A stretch of DNA of 64,000 nucleotides, taken from the NCBI RefSeq assembly GCF_900111455.1, contig NZ_FOIE01000002.1:434001-498000 (forward strand). The letters are read 5' to 3'. The notes beneath the pieces are model-generated. The model worked only from the letters and a program-made list of their open reading frames with translations. It did no database searches and was not told the DNA's origin. The translations under genes were made by a program, and so were the position numbers. The DNA is from Geodermatophilus poikilotrophus. GTDB taxonomy: Bacteria; Actinomycetota; Actinomycetes; Mycobacteriales; Geodermatophilaceae. This document shows positions 45,065-53,695 of this stretch, piece by piece (the first letter of the stretch is position 1; the number at the start of each line of letters is the position of its first letter).

Positions 45065-45732
45065 GGCTGCTCCCTCGGTGGCAGGGCTCCGCGGCCGCCG
45101 GGGAGCGCGTCGAAGACGAGCGCCACCAGCAGCGTCCAGGCCGCGCCGAAGGCCCAGCCGCCGAGGACGTCGGAGAGGAAGTGCACGCCGAGCCACATCC
45201 GGGTCAGCCCGACGAGGACGACCAGGGCGGCCCCGGCGGCGAGGGCGAGCCGGCGCTGCCGGGCCGGGAGCCGCGGCCAGGCCAGGACGAGGGCGATGGT
45301 CACCAGCGTCGCGATGCCCGAGGAGTGACCGCTGGGGAAGCTCAGGCCGTCGTAGGTCGCGCCGCCGTTCTCGAACGCCGGGCGCACCCGGCCGAAGGTC
45401 TCCTTGAGCACGGCGGTGAGCGGACCCACCAGCACGTTGGCGGTGACCACCCAGGCCGCGGTGCGCCACGCCCTGCGGGTGCCCAGCCAGAACAGCACCG
45501 GCAGGGAGGCGACCACCCGGAACCACGTGGCACCGGGGGTCGTCAGCACCTCGAGCAGCACCCCGGTGAGGGTGGAGCGGTCGTCGCCGGCGTAGAGCGC
45601 ACGGCTCACCGCCTCGTCCAGCCGGACCTGCGGCGCCCAGCCGACCAGCACCCCGGCGCCGAGCGCGAGCACGACGCCGAGCCCGGCGCCCACCCCGGCG
45701 CCCGCCGTCCGCCGGGAGCCCCGCTGCAGCAC
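45061..45732 (-). CDS. PAP2 family phosphatase
   Basis: A 223-residue integral membrane protein, five to six hydrophobic segments. All three phosphatase motifs are present: KETFGRVRP, SFPSGHSSG and TRMWLGVHFLSDVLGG. It would dephosphorylate lipid phosphates such as phosphatidate or undecaprenyl diphosphate at the outer membrane face. GTG 45732 has GGGGGAG five bases upstream; GTG 45738 is an alternative. Downstream pirin-like gene overlaps by four bases. Confidence 0.9.
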   Translation of the reverse strand: MLQRGSRRTAGAGVGAGLGVVLALGAGVLVGWAPQVRLDEAVSRALYAGDDRSTLTGVLLEVLTTPGATWFRVVASLPVLFWLGTRRAWRTAAWVVTANVLVGPLTAVLKETFGRVRPAFENGGATYDGLSFPSGHSSGIATLVTIALVLAWPRLPARQRRLALAAGAALVVLVGLTRMWLGVHFLSDVLGGWAFGAAWTLLVALVFDALPGGRGALPPREQP

Positions 45733-45783
45733 GTCCACTCCCCCACTCTCCCTGACCGCGTCCTGCGTGCCACGCTGGCCGTC

Positions 45784-46962
45784 GTGTCCGACCGGGTCAG
45801 CAGGCGCCCGCCGTCCGCCGCCACGCTGCGGCGGCTGGAGCGCGCGTCCGGATCGCTGGCCACCCGCGCGGTGGCCCGGATGGACGACGAGCTGCCCTGG
45901 TTCCGCACCATGCCCGCCGACCAGCGCTCCTGGGTGATGCTCGTGGCGCAGGCCGGGCTGGCCTCCTTCGTCGAGTGGTGCCGCACCCCCGACCGCCCGC
46001 CGCGGCTGACCGGCGAGGTCTTCGGCGCCGCCCCGCGCGAGCTGGCCCGCGTCGTGCCGCTGAAGCACACCGTCGACCTGGTCCGGGTGACCGTCGAGGT
46101 GATGGACGACTTCGTCGGCACCGTCGCCGAGCCGGGGGACGCCGACGTGCTGCGGCTGGCGGTGCTGCAGTACAGCCGGGAGGTGGCCTTCGCCACCGCG
46201 CACGTCTATGCCACCTTCGCCGAGAGCCGCGGCGCCTGGGACGCCCGGCTGGAGGCCCTGCTCGTCGACGCCCTCGTCCGGGGCGAGCGCCCCGAGGAGC
46301 TCTCCGGACGGGCCTCGGCGCTGGGCTGGGCCGCGATGACCCCGGTGACCGTGCTGGTCGGCGCGGCCCCGCAGGACGGCGACGTGCACGCCGCCATCCG
46401 GCGAGCGGCGCGGCAGGTGCGCAGCGAGGTGCTCGTCGGGGTGCACGCCGACCAGCTGGTCGTGGTCCTGGGCGGCTCGCCGGACCTGCAGTCGGCGGCC
46501 GAGCGGGTCAGCGACGAGTTCGGCCCCGGCCCGGTCGTCACGGGCCCGGTGGTCGACGGCCTCGGCCGGGCGGGGGACTCCGCGTCGGCCGCGCTCGCCG
46601 GGCTGCGTGCCGCGCCCGCCTGGCCCGGTGCCCCGCGGCCGGTGGCGGCCGACGCGCTGCTGCCCGAACGGGCCCTGGACGGGGACTCGTCGGCCCGCAC
46701 GACGCTGCAGGAGCGGGTCGCGCAGCCGCTGCAGGCAGCCGGCGGCGAGGTGCTGGAGACGGTGCGCGCGGTGCTCGCCAGCGGGGGCAACCTGGAGGCC
46801 AGCGCCCGCGCGCTGTTCGTCCACCCGAACACCGTCCGGTACCGGCTCAGGCGAGCCACCGAGATGACCGGTGTGCCGGTCACCGACCCGCGCGGCGCGT
46901 GGACGGTGCAGGTCGCGCTGGCCCTCGCCGCCCTGGACCAGGAGCGCTCCCTCTGGCACTGA
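45784..46962 (+). CDS. fasR: FasR-type PucR-family regulator of fatty-acid synthesis
   Basis: A 392-residue regulator. The C-terminus is a PucR helix-turn-helix (ETVRAVLASGGNLEASARALFVHPNTVRYRLRR), and the N-terminal ~300 residues are the sensor region characteristic of Rv2242/FasR. In mycobacteria and Streptomyces FasR activates fatty-acid synthase genes, and it is released by long-chain acyl-CoA. Here it lies directly upstream of fabD on the same strand. A CACGCT box lies about 10 bases before the GTG. Confidence 0.88.
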   Translation: MSDRVSRRPPSAATLRRLERASGSLATRAVARMDDELPWFRTMPADQRSWVMLVAQAGLASFVEWCRTPDRPPRLTGEVFGAAPRELARVVPLKHTVDLVRVTVEVMDDFVGTVAEPGDADVLRLAVLQYSREVAFATAHVYATFAESRGAWDARLEALLVDALVRGERPEELSGRASALGWAAMTPVTVLVGAAPQDGDVHAAIRRAARQVRSEVLVGVHADQLVVVLGGSPDLQSAAERVSDEFGPGPVVTGPVVDGLGRAGDSASAALAGLRAAPAWPGAPRPVAADALLPERALDGDSSARTTLQERVAQPLQAAGGEVLETVRAVLASGGNLEASARALFVHPNTVRYRLRRATEMTGVPVTDPRGAWTVQVALALAALDQERSLWH

Positions 46963-47021
46963 GGAAGGGCCTCTTCGCCCCCCGCCGCTCGCAGGCTCCG
47001 GCGGGCCCCTGCGGGGAGGCC
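46962..47021. repeat. dispersed nested palindrome, copy 9
   Basis: GGAAGGGCCTCTTCGCCCC ... CCGCCGCTCGC-A-GGCTCCGGCGGG ... CCCCTGCGGGGAGGCC. Outer arms match only partly. It begins at the fasR stop and precedes the fabD promoter. Confidence 0.6.
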
Positions 47022-47087
47022 GCACCGGCGCACAGTGCGGTTCCCACCACGACGACCCGGACGACACGGCGCGCGAACCCGGTCCAG

Positions 47088-47104
47088 TTGTAGGAACCCT
47101 CCAA
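47088..47104 (+). promoter_or_regulatory. candidate FasR operator before fabD
   Basis: TTGTAGG (47088-47094) and CCTCCAA (47098-47104) form an imperfect inverted repeat, six of seven pairs, with spacer AAC. It lies about 70 bases before the fabD start, in an otherwise unremarkable leader and between fasR and fabD. Assignment to FasR is inference from position. Confidence 0.45.
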
Positions 47105-47171
47105 AGACCAGCGGTGTGCTTTCGTACCGCTCCCCAGTACGCGGCTCCGCCGACCCTGGCACGGTGAGGAC

Positions 47172-48374
47172 GTGCTGGCCGTTCTCGCCCCCGGACAGGG
47201 TGCCCAGAAGCCCGGGATGCTGACCGACTGGCTCGAGCTCCCCGGGGCCGAGTCCTTCTTCCGCTGGGCCGGTGCGATCGCCGACGCCGACCTGCTGGCG
47301 CTGGGCACCACCGGCGACGCCGAGGCGATCAAGGACACCGCGGTGACCCAGCCGCTGGTGGTCGCGATGAGCCTGTTCGTCGCCCGCGAGCTGGGCGGCC
47401 TGCCCGGCCCGGTCGCGCACACACCGCACACCGGCCGGGACGTCGTCATCACCGGGCACAGCGTCGGCGAGCTGACCGCGGCCGCCCTCGCCGGGGTGCT
47501 CAGCGTGGAGGCGGCGATCGCGCTGACGGCCGTCCGCGGCCGCGCGATGGCCGCCGCGTGCGCGCAGACGCCGACCGGGATGTCCGCCGTCCTCGGGGGC
47601 GACCCCGACGAGCTGGCCGCCGCACTGGAGGAGCACGGGCTGGCCCCGGCCAACATGAACGGTGGCGGCCAGGTCGTCGTCGCCGGGCCGCTCGACGGCC
47701 TCGCCGCCCTCAAGGCCGCCCCGCCGGCCAGGGCGCGGGTCCTGCCGCTGTCGGTGGCCGGCGCCTTCCACACCCGGTACATGGCGCCCGCCCGCGCCGA
47801 GCTCGAGGGCCTGGTCGGTGGCCTGCGCCCCGCCGACCCCAGCCGGCTGCTGCTGTCGAACGCCGACGGTGCCGCGGTGGCCACCGGCGCGGAGGTGCTG
47901 TCCCGGCTGGTCAGCCAGGTGACCAGCCCGGTGCGCTTCGATGCCTGCCTGGCCACCCTCCGCGACCTCGGCGTCACCGCCGTGCTCGAGCTGCCGCCCG
48001 CCGGCGCGCTGGCCGGCCTGGCCAAGCGCGAGTGGAAGGACAGCGACATCGAGGTCCTGGCCGTCGGCAGCCCCGCCGACCTCGACCGGGCCCGCGCCCT
48101 CATCGAGGCCGAGCGCGGCCGCCCGGAGCCCGACCACCTGCCCGACTGGCGGGTCGTCGTCTCCCCCGTGCGCGGCACGGTGAGCCCGGCCGACGTCGCC
48201 GAGGGTGCCCACCTGCCGGCCGGCACCCCGCTGGGCCGCATCCGCAGCCGCCGCCAGGAGGCTGACGTGTCGGCCGGGTACGACGGCGTCCTCGCCGAGT
48301 GGCTCGTGCAGGAGGGCGACCTCGTCGACGCCGGCGACCCGATCGCGCGGCTCTACCCGGAGGTGCAGTCATGA
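47172..48374 (+). CDS. fabD: malonyl-CoA:ACP transacylase with C-terminal lipoyl-like domain
   Basis: A 400-residue protein. Residues 1-~310 are FabD: GQGAQ (8-12), nucleophile GHSVGE with Ser97, and catalytic His in AFHTRYM. It loads malonyl from CoA to ACP for fatty-acid elongation. Residues ~325-400 form a biotin/lipoyl-attachment fold (VVVSPVRGTVSPADVAEGAHLPAG, LAEWLVQEGDLVDAGDPIARLYP) but the MKM hairpin is replaced by RQEADVSAG, with no lysine to modify. Typical FabD ends near 310. GTG start. The stop overlaps the fabH ATG (ATGA). Confidence 0.95.
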   Translation: MLAVLAPGQGAQKPGMLTDWLELPGAESFFRWAGAIADADLLALGTTGDAEAIKDTAVTQPLVVAMSLFVARELGGLPGPVAHTPHTGRDVVITGHSVGELTAAALAGVLSVEAAIALTAVRGRAMAAACAQTPTGMSAVLGGDPDELAAALEEHGLAPANMNGGGQVVVAGPLDGLAALKAAPPARARVLPLSVAGAFHTRYMAPARAELEGLVGGLRPADPSRLLLSNADGAAVATGAEVLSRLVSQVTSPVRFDACLATLRDLGVTAVLELPPAGALAGLAKREWKDSDIEVLAVGSPADLDRARALIEAERGRPEPDHLPDWRVVVSPVRGTVSPADVAEGAHLPAGTPLGRIRSRRQEADVSAGYDGVLAEWLVQEGDLVDAGDPIARLYPEVQS

Positions 48375-49339
48375 CCGGACTCCAGTTGACGACCGGAGCC
48401 CCCGGCGCCCGCATCCTCGGCTTCGGCAGCTACCGGCCGCGCCGCCGGGTCACCAACCACGAGCTCGCCGAGACCATGGACACCAACGACGAGTGGATCC
48501 AGGCGCGGGTCGGCATCGCCGAGCGCCGCTGGGCGGGGCCGGACGAGTCGCTGCTGGAGATGAGCGCCGCCGCCGGCGGCAAGGCCCTCGCGGCCAGCGG
48601 CCTGGACGCCTCCGAGGTCGACCTCGTCCTGCTCGCCTCGGCGAGCCTGCCGCGGCCGATCCCGGGCCTGGCCCCCGAGATCGCGCACCGGCTCGGCGCC
48701 CAGCGTCCCGGCGCGTTCGACCTCAACGCCGGCTGCGCCGGCTGGTGCTACGCGCTCAGCGCGGCCGCCGACGCGATCCGCAGCGGCTCGGCCCGCAACG
48801 CCCTGGTGATCGGCGGCGAGCGGCTGACCGACTACACCGACCTGACCGACCGGTCGACCGCGGTGATCTTCGCCGACGGCGCGGGGGCCGCCGTCCTCGG
48901 CCCGTCGGACACCCCGGCCGTCGGGCCGGTCGTGTGGGGCAGCGACGGCGACCAGTCCAGCGCCATCGCCATCCCCGAGGGCGAGAAGGCGATGAGCATG
49001 GCCGGCCAGGCGGTGTACCGGTGGGCCACCACCCGGCTCACCGCCACGCTGCTGACGGCCATGGAGCGCGCCGGCGTCGGCCCCGAGGACATCGACGTGT
49101 TCGCGCCGCACCAGGCCAACCTGCGGATCATCGAACTGATGGCCAAGCGGCTCGGGCTGCCCGAGCGCACGGTCATCGCACGCGACGTCGTGCGGTCGGG
49201 CAACACCTCCTCGGCCTCGGTGCCGCTGGCGCTGTCGGCGCTCCTCGAGTCCGGTGAGGCCAGGAGCGGTGACCTCGCCCTGATCCTGGGGTACGGGGCC
49301 GGCCTCACCTTCGCCGGCCAGGTCGTCGTCCTGCCCTGA
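48371..49339 (+). CDS. fabH: beta-ketoacyl-ACP synthase III
   Basis: A 322-residue KAS III that starts fatty-acid synthesis by condensing acyl-CoA with malonyl-ACP. The catalytic triad is visible: Cys122 in NAGCAGWCYAL, His247 in PHQANLRI, Asn278 in SGNTSSASVP. ATG 48371 overlaps the fabD stop. The position inside the fabD-acpP-fabF cluster matches Streptomyces rather than mycobacteria. Confidence 0.96.
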   Translation: MTGLQLTTGAPGARILGFGSYRPRRRVTNHELAETMDTNDEWIQARVGIAERRWAGPDESLLEMSAAAGGKALAASGLDASEVDLVLLASASLPRPIPGLAPEIAHRLGAQRPGAFDLNAGCAGWCYALSAAADAIRSGSARNALVIGGERLTDYTDLTDRSTAVIFADGAGAAVLGPSDTPAVGPVVWGSDGDQSSAIAIPEGEKAMSMAGQAVYRWATTRLTATLLTAMERAGVGPEDIDVFAPHQANLRIIELMAKRLGLPERTVIARDVVRSGNTSSASVPLALSALLESGEARSGDLALILGYGAGLTFAGQVVVLP

Positions 49340-49415
49340 CCGGCACCACAGATCCCCGGGCCACAGGGGCCCGACGGCGGGTGCACCCCGCCCCACCCGA
49401 GAGAGAGGACCGCGC

Positions 49416-49655
49416 GTGAGCGAGGACATCCAGACCGGTCTGGCCGAGATCCTGGAGGAGGTCGCGGGCGTGGCGCCCGCGGACGCCACCCCGGAGAAGT
49501 CGTTCACCGAGGACCTCGACGTCGACTCGCTGTCGATGGTCGAGATCGCCACCGCGGTCGAGGACAAGTTCGGCGTCGCCATCCCCGACGACGAGCTGGC
49601 CAACATCAAGACCGTCGGCGACGCCATGAGCTACATCCAGAAGAACAAGGCCTGA
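49416..49655 (+). CDS. acpP: acyl carrier protein
   Basis: A 79-residue ACP. Ser38 in DVDSLSMVE is the phosphopantetheine site. Acidic helices I-IV are complete. GTG 49416 follows GAGAGAGGA. It carries the growing acyl chain for FabD, FabH and FabF, which surround it. Confidence 0.96.
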   Translation: MSEDIQTGLAEILEEVAGVAPADATPEKSFTEDLDVDSLSMVEIATAVEDKFGVAIPDDELANIKTVGDAMSYIQKNKA

Positions 49656-49657
49656 AC

Positions 49658-49762
49658 GAGGACCCCGCTGCCCCCACCGTGACAGGACCCGTCCACCCCA
49701 CCCCTCGCACGCTTGGGGGGAGCCTCTGGACGGCGCCGGCGGCGGGGCCCTGCAGCGGGGCC
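49658..49762. repeat. dispersed nested palindrome, copy 10 (long compound form)
   Basis: Outer GGACCCCGCTGC pairs with GCAGCGGGGCC 90 bases later. Inner GTCCACCCC ... GGAGCCTCTGGAC forms a second hairpin around CCCCTCGCACGCTTGGGG. It follows the acpP stop by two bases. Confidence 0.72.
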
Positions 49763-49803
49763 ACGCCTGGCCCCCGACCGCACGTCCCAGGAGGAACCCC
49801 GTC

Positions 49804-51045
49804 ATGAGCACGTCCGACGGCGACGTCGTCGTCACCGGCCTCGGTGCCACCACGCCGCTCGGGAGCGACGTCGCCAGCACGTGGGACGCGCTGCTGGCCG
49901 GGCGGTCGGGGGTCAGCCGGATCACCGACGACTGGGTCAAGGACTTCCCGGCCCAGCTCGTCGCCCGGCTGGCCACCGATCCGGCCCAGCAGATCGACCG
50001 AGTCCGCGCCCGTCGGCTGGACCGCAGCCAGCAGGTGGCCGTGGTCGCCGCCGAGGAGGCCTGGCGCGACTCCGGGGCGGCCGACGCCGGGGTGGCCCAC
50101 GAGCGGGTCGCCGTCGTCTTCGGCACCGGCATCGGCGGGGCGCTGACCCTGCTCGGCCAGGACGACGTCCTGGAGGAGAAGGGCCCCAAGCGGGTCTCCC
50201 CGTTCACCATCCCGATGCTCATGCCCAACGGCCCGGCCGCCGCGGTCGGCCTCGCGGTCGGTGCCAAGGGTGGCGTGCACGCCCCGGTCAGCGCCTGCGC
50301 CTCCGGCGCGGAGGCGATCCGCTGGGGCCTGGACCTGCTGCGCTTCGACCGGGCCGACGTCGTGCTGGTCGGCGGCGCGGAGGCCTGCGTGCACCCGCTG
50401 CCGATGGCCGGCTTCGCCGCGATGCGCGCCATGAGCACCCGCAACGACGAGCCCGAGCGCGCCTCCCGCCCGTTCGACAAGGCCCGGGACGGCTTCGTCC
50501 TCGGCGAGGGCGCGGCCGCGCTCGTCCTCGAGCGGGGGGACGCGGCGCGGGCCCGCGGCGCCCGGATCCACGCCCGGCTGGCCGGGGCCGGCGGCACCGC
50601 CGACGGCTACGACCTGGTCGCCCCGCACCCGGAGGGCGAGGGCGCCGGCCGGGCCATCGCCGCCGCCGTCCGCGACGCCGGGCTGACGCCCGCCGACATC
50701 GGCCACGTCAACGCGCACGCCACCTCCACGCCGGTGGGCGACACCGCGGAGGCCGCAGCCATCCTCAGCACGGTCGGCGAGCACACCCTCGTGACGGCGA
50801 CCAAGAGCCAGACCGGCCACCTGCTCGGCGCGGCCGGGGCGCTGGAGTCGGTCTTCACCATCCTCGCGCTGCGCGACCAGCTCGTGCCGGCCACCGCCAA
50901 CCTCGACGACCCGGACGACGACGCGGCCGTCCAGGCCCTCGACATCGTGCGCCGCGAGCCGCGGCGCGCCCGGCTCGACGCCGCGGTCAACGACTCCTTC
51001 GGCTTCGGCGGCCACAACATCGCGCTGGTGTTCACCACCGCCTGA
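49804..51045 (+). CDS. fabF: beta-ketoacyl-ACP synthase II
   Basis: A 413-residue KAS II (KasA-like) that elongates acyl-ACP. Catalytic Cys165 lies in VSACASGAE, His residues in NAHATSTPVGD and KSQTGHLLGAAGA, and the C-terminal NDSFGFGGHN loop is complete. AGGAGGAA lies upstream of ATG 49804. Only one KAS follows here, whereas mycobacteria have kasA and kasB. Confidence 0.96.
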   Translation: MSTSDGDVVVTGLGATTPLGSDVASTWDALLAGRSGVSRITDDWVKDFPAQLVARLATDPAQQIDRVRARRLDRSQQVAVVAAEEAWRDSGAADAGVAHERVAVVFGTGIGGALTLLGQDDVLEEKGPKRVSPFTIPMLMPNGPAAAVGLAVGAKGGVHAPVSACASGAEAIRWGLDLLRFDRADVVLVGGAEACVHPLPMAGFAAMRAMSTRNDEPERASRPFDKARDGFVLGEGAAALVLERGDAARARGARIHARLAGAGGTADGYDLVAPHPEGEGAGRAIAAAVRDAGLTPADIGHVNAHATSTPVGDTAEAAAILSTVGEHTLVTATKSQTGHLLGAAGALESVFTILALRDQLVPATANLDDPDDDAAVQALDIVRREPRRARLDAAVNDSFGFGGHNIALVFTTA

Positions 51046-51047
51046 GA

Positions 51048-51105
51048 GAGGACCCCGCTGCCCCCCGCCGCTCGCACGCTCGCGGCGGGCCCCGGCAGCG
51101 GGGCC
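51048..51105. repeat. dispersed nested palindrome, copy 11
   Basis: The most regular copy: CCCCGCTGCC pairs with GGCAGCGGGG, then CCCGCCGCTCGC meets GCTCGCGGCGGG around a short centre. It starts three bases after the fabF stop. Confidence 0.82.
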
Positions 51106-51179
51106 ACCGTCCAGCCCCGGTGGGTCCCGCACCCACCCGGGCCGTCCCTGCACGCCTGCGTCCGGCCCGTGGAGGTCCC

Positions 51180-52592
51180 GTGAGCACGCTCCAAGCCGTT
51201 CCCCCCGTCGTCGCCCCGGACTCACGCGACCCCGAGGACCGCCTGACCCGGTTCTTCGACGCCGGCTCCACGTCGCTGCTGGCGTCCCGGGACACCTCCG
51301 GTGTGGTGGCCGCCCGCGGCACGGTGTCGGGGACCCGGGCGGTCGCCTTCTGCACCGATGCCACCGTCATGGGCGGTGCCATGGGGGTCGACGGCTGCCG
51401 GCACATCGTCGACGCCATCGACACCGCCCTGCGCGAGCGGCTGCCGGTCGTCGGCATCTGGCACTCCGGCGGTGCCCGGCTGGCCGAGGGGGTCACCGCG
51501 CTGCACGCGGTGGGCGAGGTCTTCGAGGCGATGGTCCGCGCCTCGGGACGCATCCCGCAGATCTCGGTCGTCCTGGGCCCGGCCGCCGGCGGCGCCGCCT
51601 ACGGCCCGGCGCTGACCGACCTGGTGATCATGGGCCCCGCCGGCCGGGTGTTCGTCACCGGTCCGGACGTCGTCCGCTCGGTCACCGGCGAGGACGTCGA
51701 CATGGAGAGCCTGGGCGGTCCGGACACCCACGGCCGGCGCAGCGGCGTCGTCCACGTGGTGGCCGGTTCCGAGCAGGGGGCGCTGGACACCGCGCGGCAG
51801 GCCGTCGACCTGCTCGCCGCGCAGGGGACCTTCGCCTCCGCCGAGGGCGAGCCCGACGTCGACCTGCGGGCCCTGCTGCCCGAGCAGGCCAACCGCGCCT
51901 ACGACGTCAAGCCCGTGGTGGCCGCCGTCCTCGACGGGCCGGCGCTGGAGCTGCACCCGCGCTGGGCGCCGAACATCGTCACCGCCCTCGGCCGGCTGGC
52001 CGGCCGGACCGTGGGCGTGATCGCCAACAACCCGCTGCGGCTGGGCGGCTGCCTGGACTCCGCATCGGCGGAGAAGGCGGCCCGCTTCGTGCGGATGTGC
52101 GACGCGTTCGGCGTCCCGCTGGTGGTGCTCGTCGACGTCCCGGGCTACCTGCCCGGCGTCGGTCAGGAGTGGGACGGCGTGGTGCGCCGCGGGGCCAAGC
52201 TGCTGCACGCCTTCGCCGAGGCGGTGGTGCCCCGGGTGACGCTGGTGACCCGCAAGTCCTACGGCGGCGCCTACATCGCGATGAACGCCCGCTCGCTGGG
52301 CGCCACGGCCGTCTTCGCCTGGCCGGGCGCCGAGGTGGCGGTCATGGGCGCCAAGGCGGCCGTCGGCATCCTGCACCGCAAGAAGCTGGCCGCCGTCCCG
52401 CCCGGTGAGCGCGAGGCGCTGCACGCCCAGTTGGCCGCCGAGCACGAGCGGATCGCCGGCGGCGTGAACCGGGCCCTGGAGATCGGGGTCGTCGACGAGG
52501 TGGTCGACCCGTCGCAGACCAGGCGACGGCTGGTGGCGGCACTCGCGGCCGCGCCGCCCGGCCGCGGGGCCCACGGCAACATCCCGCTGTAG
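51180..52592 (+). CDS. accD: acyl-CoA carboxylase carboxyltransferase (AccD6-like)
   Basis: A 470-residue biotin-dependent carboxyltransferase beta subunit. GAGR-like loop WHSGGARLAEGV, the LGPAAGGAAYGPALTDLVIM stretch and ANNPLRLGGCLDSASAEKAARFVRMCD are standard. It carboxylates acetyl- or propionyl-CoA with an AccA/AccE partner encoded elsewhere, supplying malonyl-CoA for the upstream FAS genes. It corresponds to AccD6 by neighbourhood. GTG 51180 follows GGAGG. It is the last gene of the fab cluster. Confidence 0.92.
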   Translation: MSTLQAVPPVVAPDSRDPEDRLTRFFDAGSTSLLASRDTSGVVAARGTVSGTRAVAFCTDATVMGGAMGVDGCRHIVDAIDTALRERLPVVGIWHSGGARLAEGVTALHAVGEVFEAMVRASGRIPQISVVLGPAAGGAAYGPALTDLVIMGPAGRVFVTGPDVVRSVTGEDVDMESLGGPDTHGRRSGVVHVVAGSEQGALDTARQAVDLLAAQGTFASAEGEPDVDLRALLPEQANRAYDVKPVVAAVLDGPALELHPRWAPNIVTALGRLAGRTVGVIANNPLRLGGCLDSASAEKAARFVRMCDAFGVPLVVLVDVPGYLPGVGQEWDGVVRRGAKLLHAFAEAVVPRVTLVTRKSYGGAYIAMNARSLGATAVFAWPGAEVAVMGAKAAVGILHRKKLAAVPPGEREALHAQLAAEHERIAGGVNRALEIGVVDEVVDPSQTRRRLVAALAAAPPGRGAHGNIPL

Positions 52593-52604
52593 CGGGGGCG
52601 GACG

Positions 52605-52648
52605 ACGGCCGGGCCCGGCACCCCCGCGGGGGTGCCGGGCCCGGCCGT
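52605..52648 (+). terminator. 44-bp perfect palindromic terminator of the fab operon
   Basis: The left arm is the 22 bases ending CACCCCCG and the right arm its exact complement starting CGGGGGTG, centre between 52626 and 52627. No base is mismatched and no loop bases remain at the DNA level. It starts 13 bases after the accD stop and is followed by TTCTC, so it would halt transcription of the cluster. Confidence 0.85.
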
Positions 52649-52763
52649 TCTCGGGGAGTGTCTCGTCGTCCGGACGCCGCTTCCCCGACGACGTCCGGAC
52701 GACCGGTCTGAGCCTACGACGAGAGGTGCGGGGCCGCCGTCCCGTCGTGGCCGGTTCGTGACA

Positions 52764-52819
52764 AAGGACCCCGGCCTCCTCGCCCCTCGCAGGCTCGAGG
52801 CGAGCCTCTGGCCGGGCCG
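52764..52819. repeat. dispersed nested palindrome, copy 12
   Basis: Outer GGACCCCGGCC pairs with GGCCGGGCC-like sequence; inner CTCGCCCCTCGC-A-GGCTCGAGGCGAG. Lies directly after the DUF3145 stop on the other strand and 115 bases after the fab terminator. Confidence 0.72.
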
Positions 52820-53320
52820 CTAGACCACCTGGTGCAGCCAGGTGACCGGACTGCCGTCGCCGGCGTGCCGGTAGACCTCGAGGTCGGCGTCCCAGGCGGC
52901 GCCGAGCAGCTCGTCGACCCCGTGCCGGAACGCCTCGATCGACGTGGCGTGGGCCGCGAGGTTGCGCAGCTGCTGCTCGCTCACCACCAGGTCGCCGTTG
53001 GCGCTCGTGGGGGCGCGGAAGACACCGTGACCGGGCACGTACGACATGCGCTCGCCGTCGTTGCCGTAGCTGGCCTCCTCGGTGACCTCGAAGCGCAGCA
53101 TCGGCCACGCGCGCAGCGCAGCGACCAGCTTGGCGCCCGTGCCGGGCGCGCCGGTCCAGGCGACCTCGGCACGGTAGGAACCGTGTGCCGCGGGCTGGTC
53201 GGCCCACGACAGGGAGACCGGCGCGCCGATGACGCGCTCGAGCGCCCACTCGACGTGCTGGCAGAGCGCCTTCGGGCACGCGTGCACGAAGACGACACCC
53301 TGGGTAGACCGTCGCTGCAC
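52820..53320 (-). CDS. DUF3145 family protein
   Basis: A 166-residue protein of the actinobacterial DUF3145 family: GVVFVHACPKALCQHVEWAL near the start, SWADQPA and MSYVPGHGVFRA. It is conserved in neighbourhoods of fatty-acid genes, but no biochemical role is known. GTG 53320 has GGAGG upstream. It is convergent with accD. Confidence 0.9.
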   Translation of the reverse strand: MQRRSTQGVVFVHACPKALCQHVEWALERVIGAPVSLSWADQPAAHGSYRAEVAWTGAPGTGAKLVAALRAWPMLRFEVTEEASYGNDGERMSYVPGHGVFRAPTSANGDLVVSEQQLRNLAAHATSIEAFRHGVDELLGAAWDADLEVYRHAGDGSPVTWLHQVV

Positions 53321-53333
53321 GGGGCACCTCCAT

Positions 53334-53375
53334 CGACTCGATCGGTCTCGTCTTCCCCAACGGACGATCGATTCG
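53334..53375. promoter_or_regulatory. inverted repeat upstream of DUF3145
   Basis: CGACTCGATCG (53334-53344) and CGATCGATTCG (53365-53375) pair at 10 of 11 positions across 20 bases. It is just upstream of the DUF3145 start. A regulator is not evident. The remainder up to about 53690 holds no supported gene. Confidence 0.35.
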
Positions 53376-53695
53376 GTGACAGGCTGTGTTCAGCGATCTC
53401 GGACCAGGGGGTCCGAGGACAGTGTGCACGATGGTCACCCCATCGCGCCAGTGCGGGCGTGGCGGTTGGGTCCGGTGTGACGAGTCGGTTCCGCGTGTCG
53501 CCCCTACGCGCTGGTCAGCGGGGGTGCCGCGTGGTCGGGACCACTGCGCAGAGATCCACCGCCACCCCACATCCCGTCCACAGGATCTCCCCCGCGGGTC
53601 CACAGACGGACGCCCCACGACCGGAGCCGTACCGGAAGCCCCTCACGGACCGTAGTGGGACGCCGGGCGCCCGGCCCCTGCCGAGAGCCCGCAGG

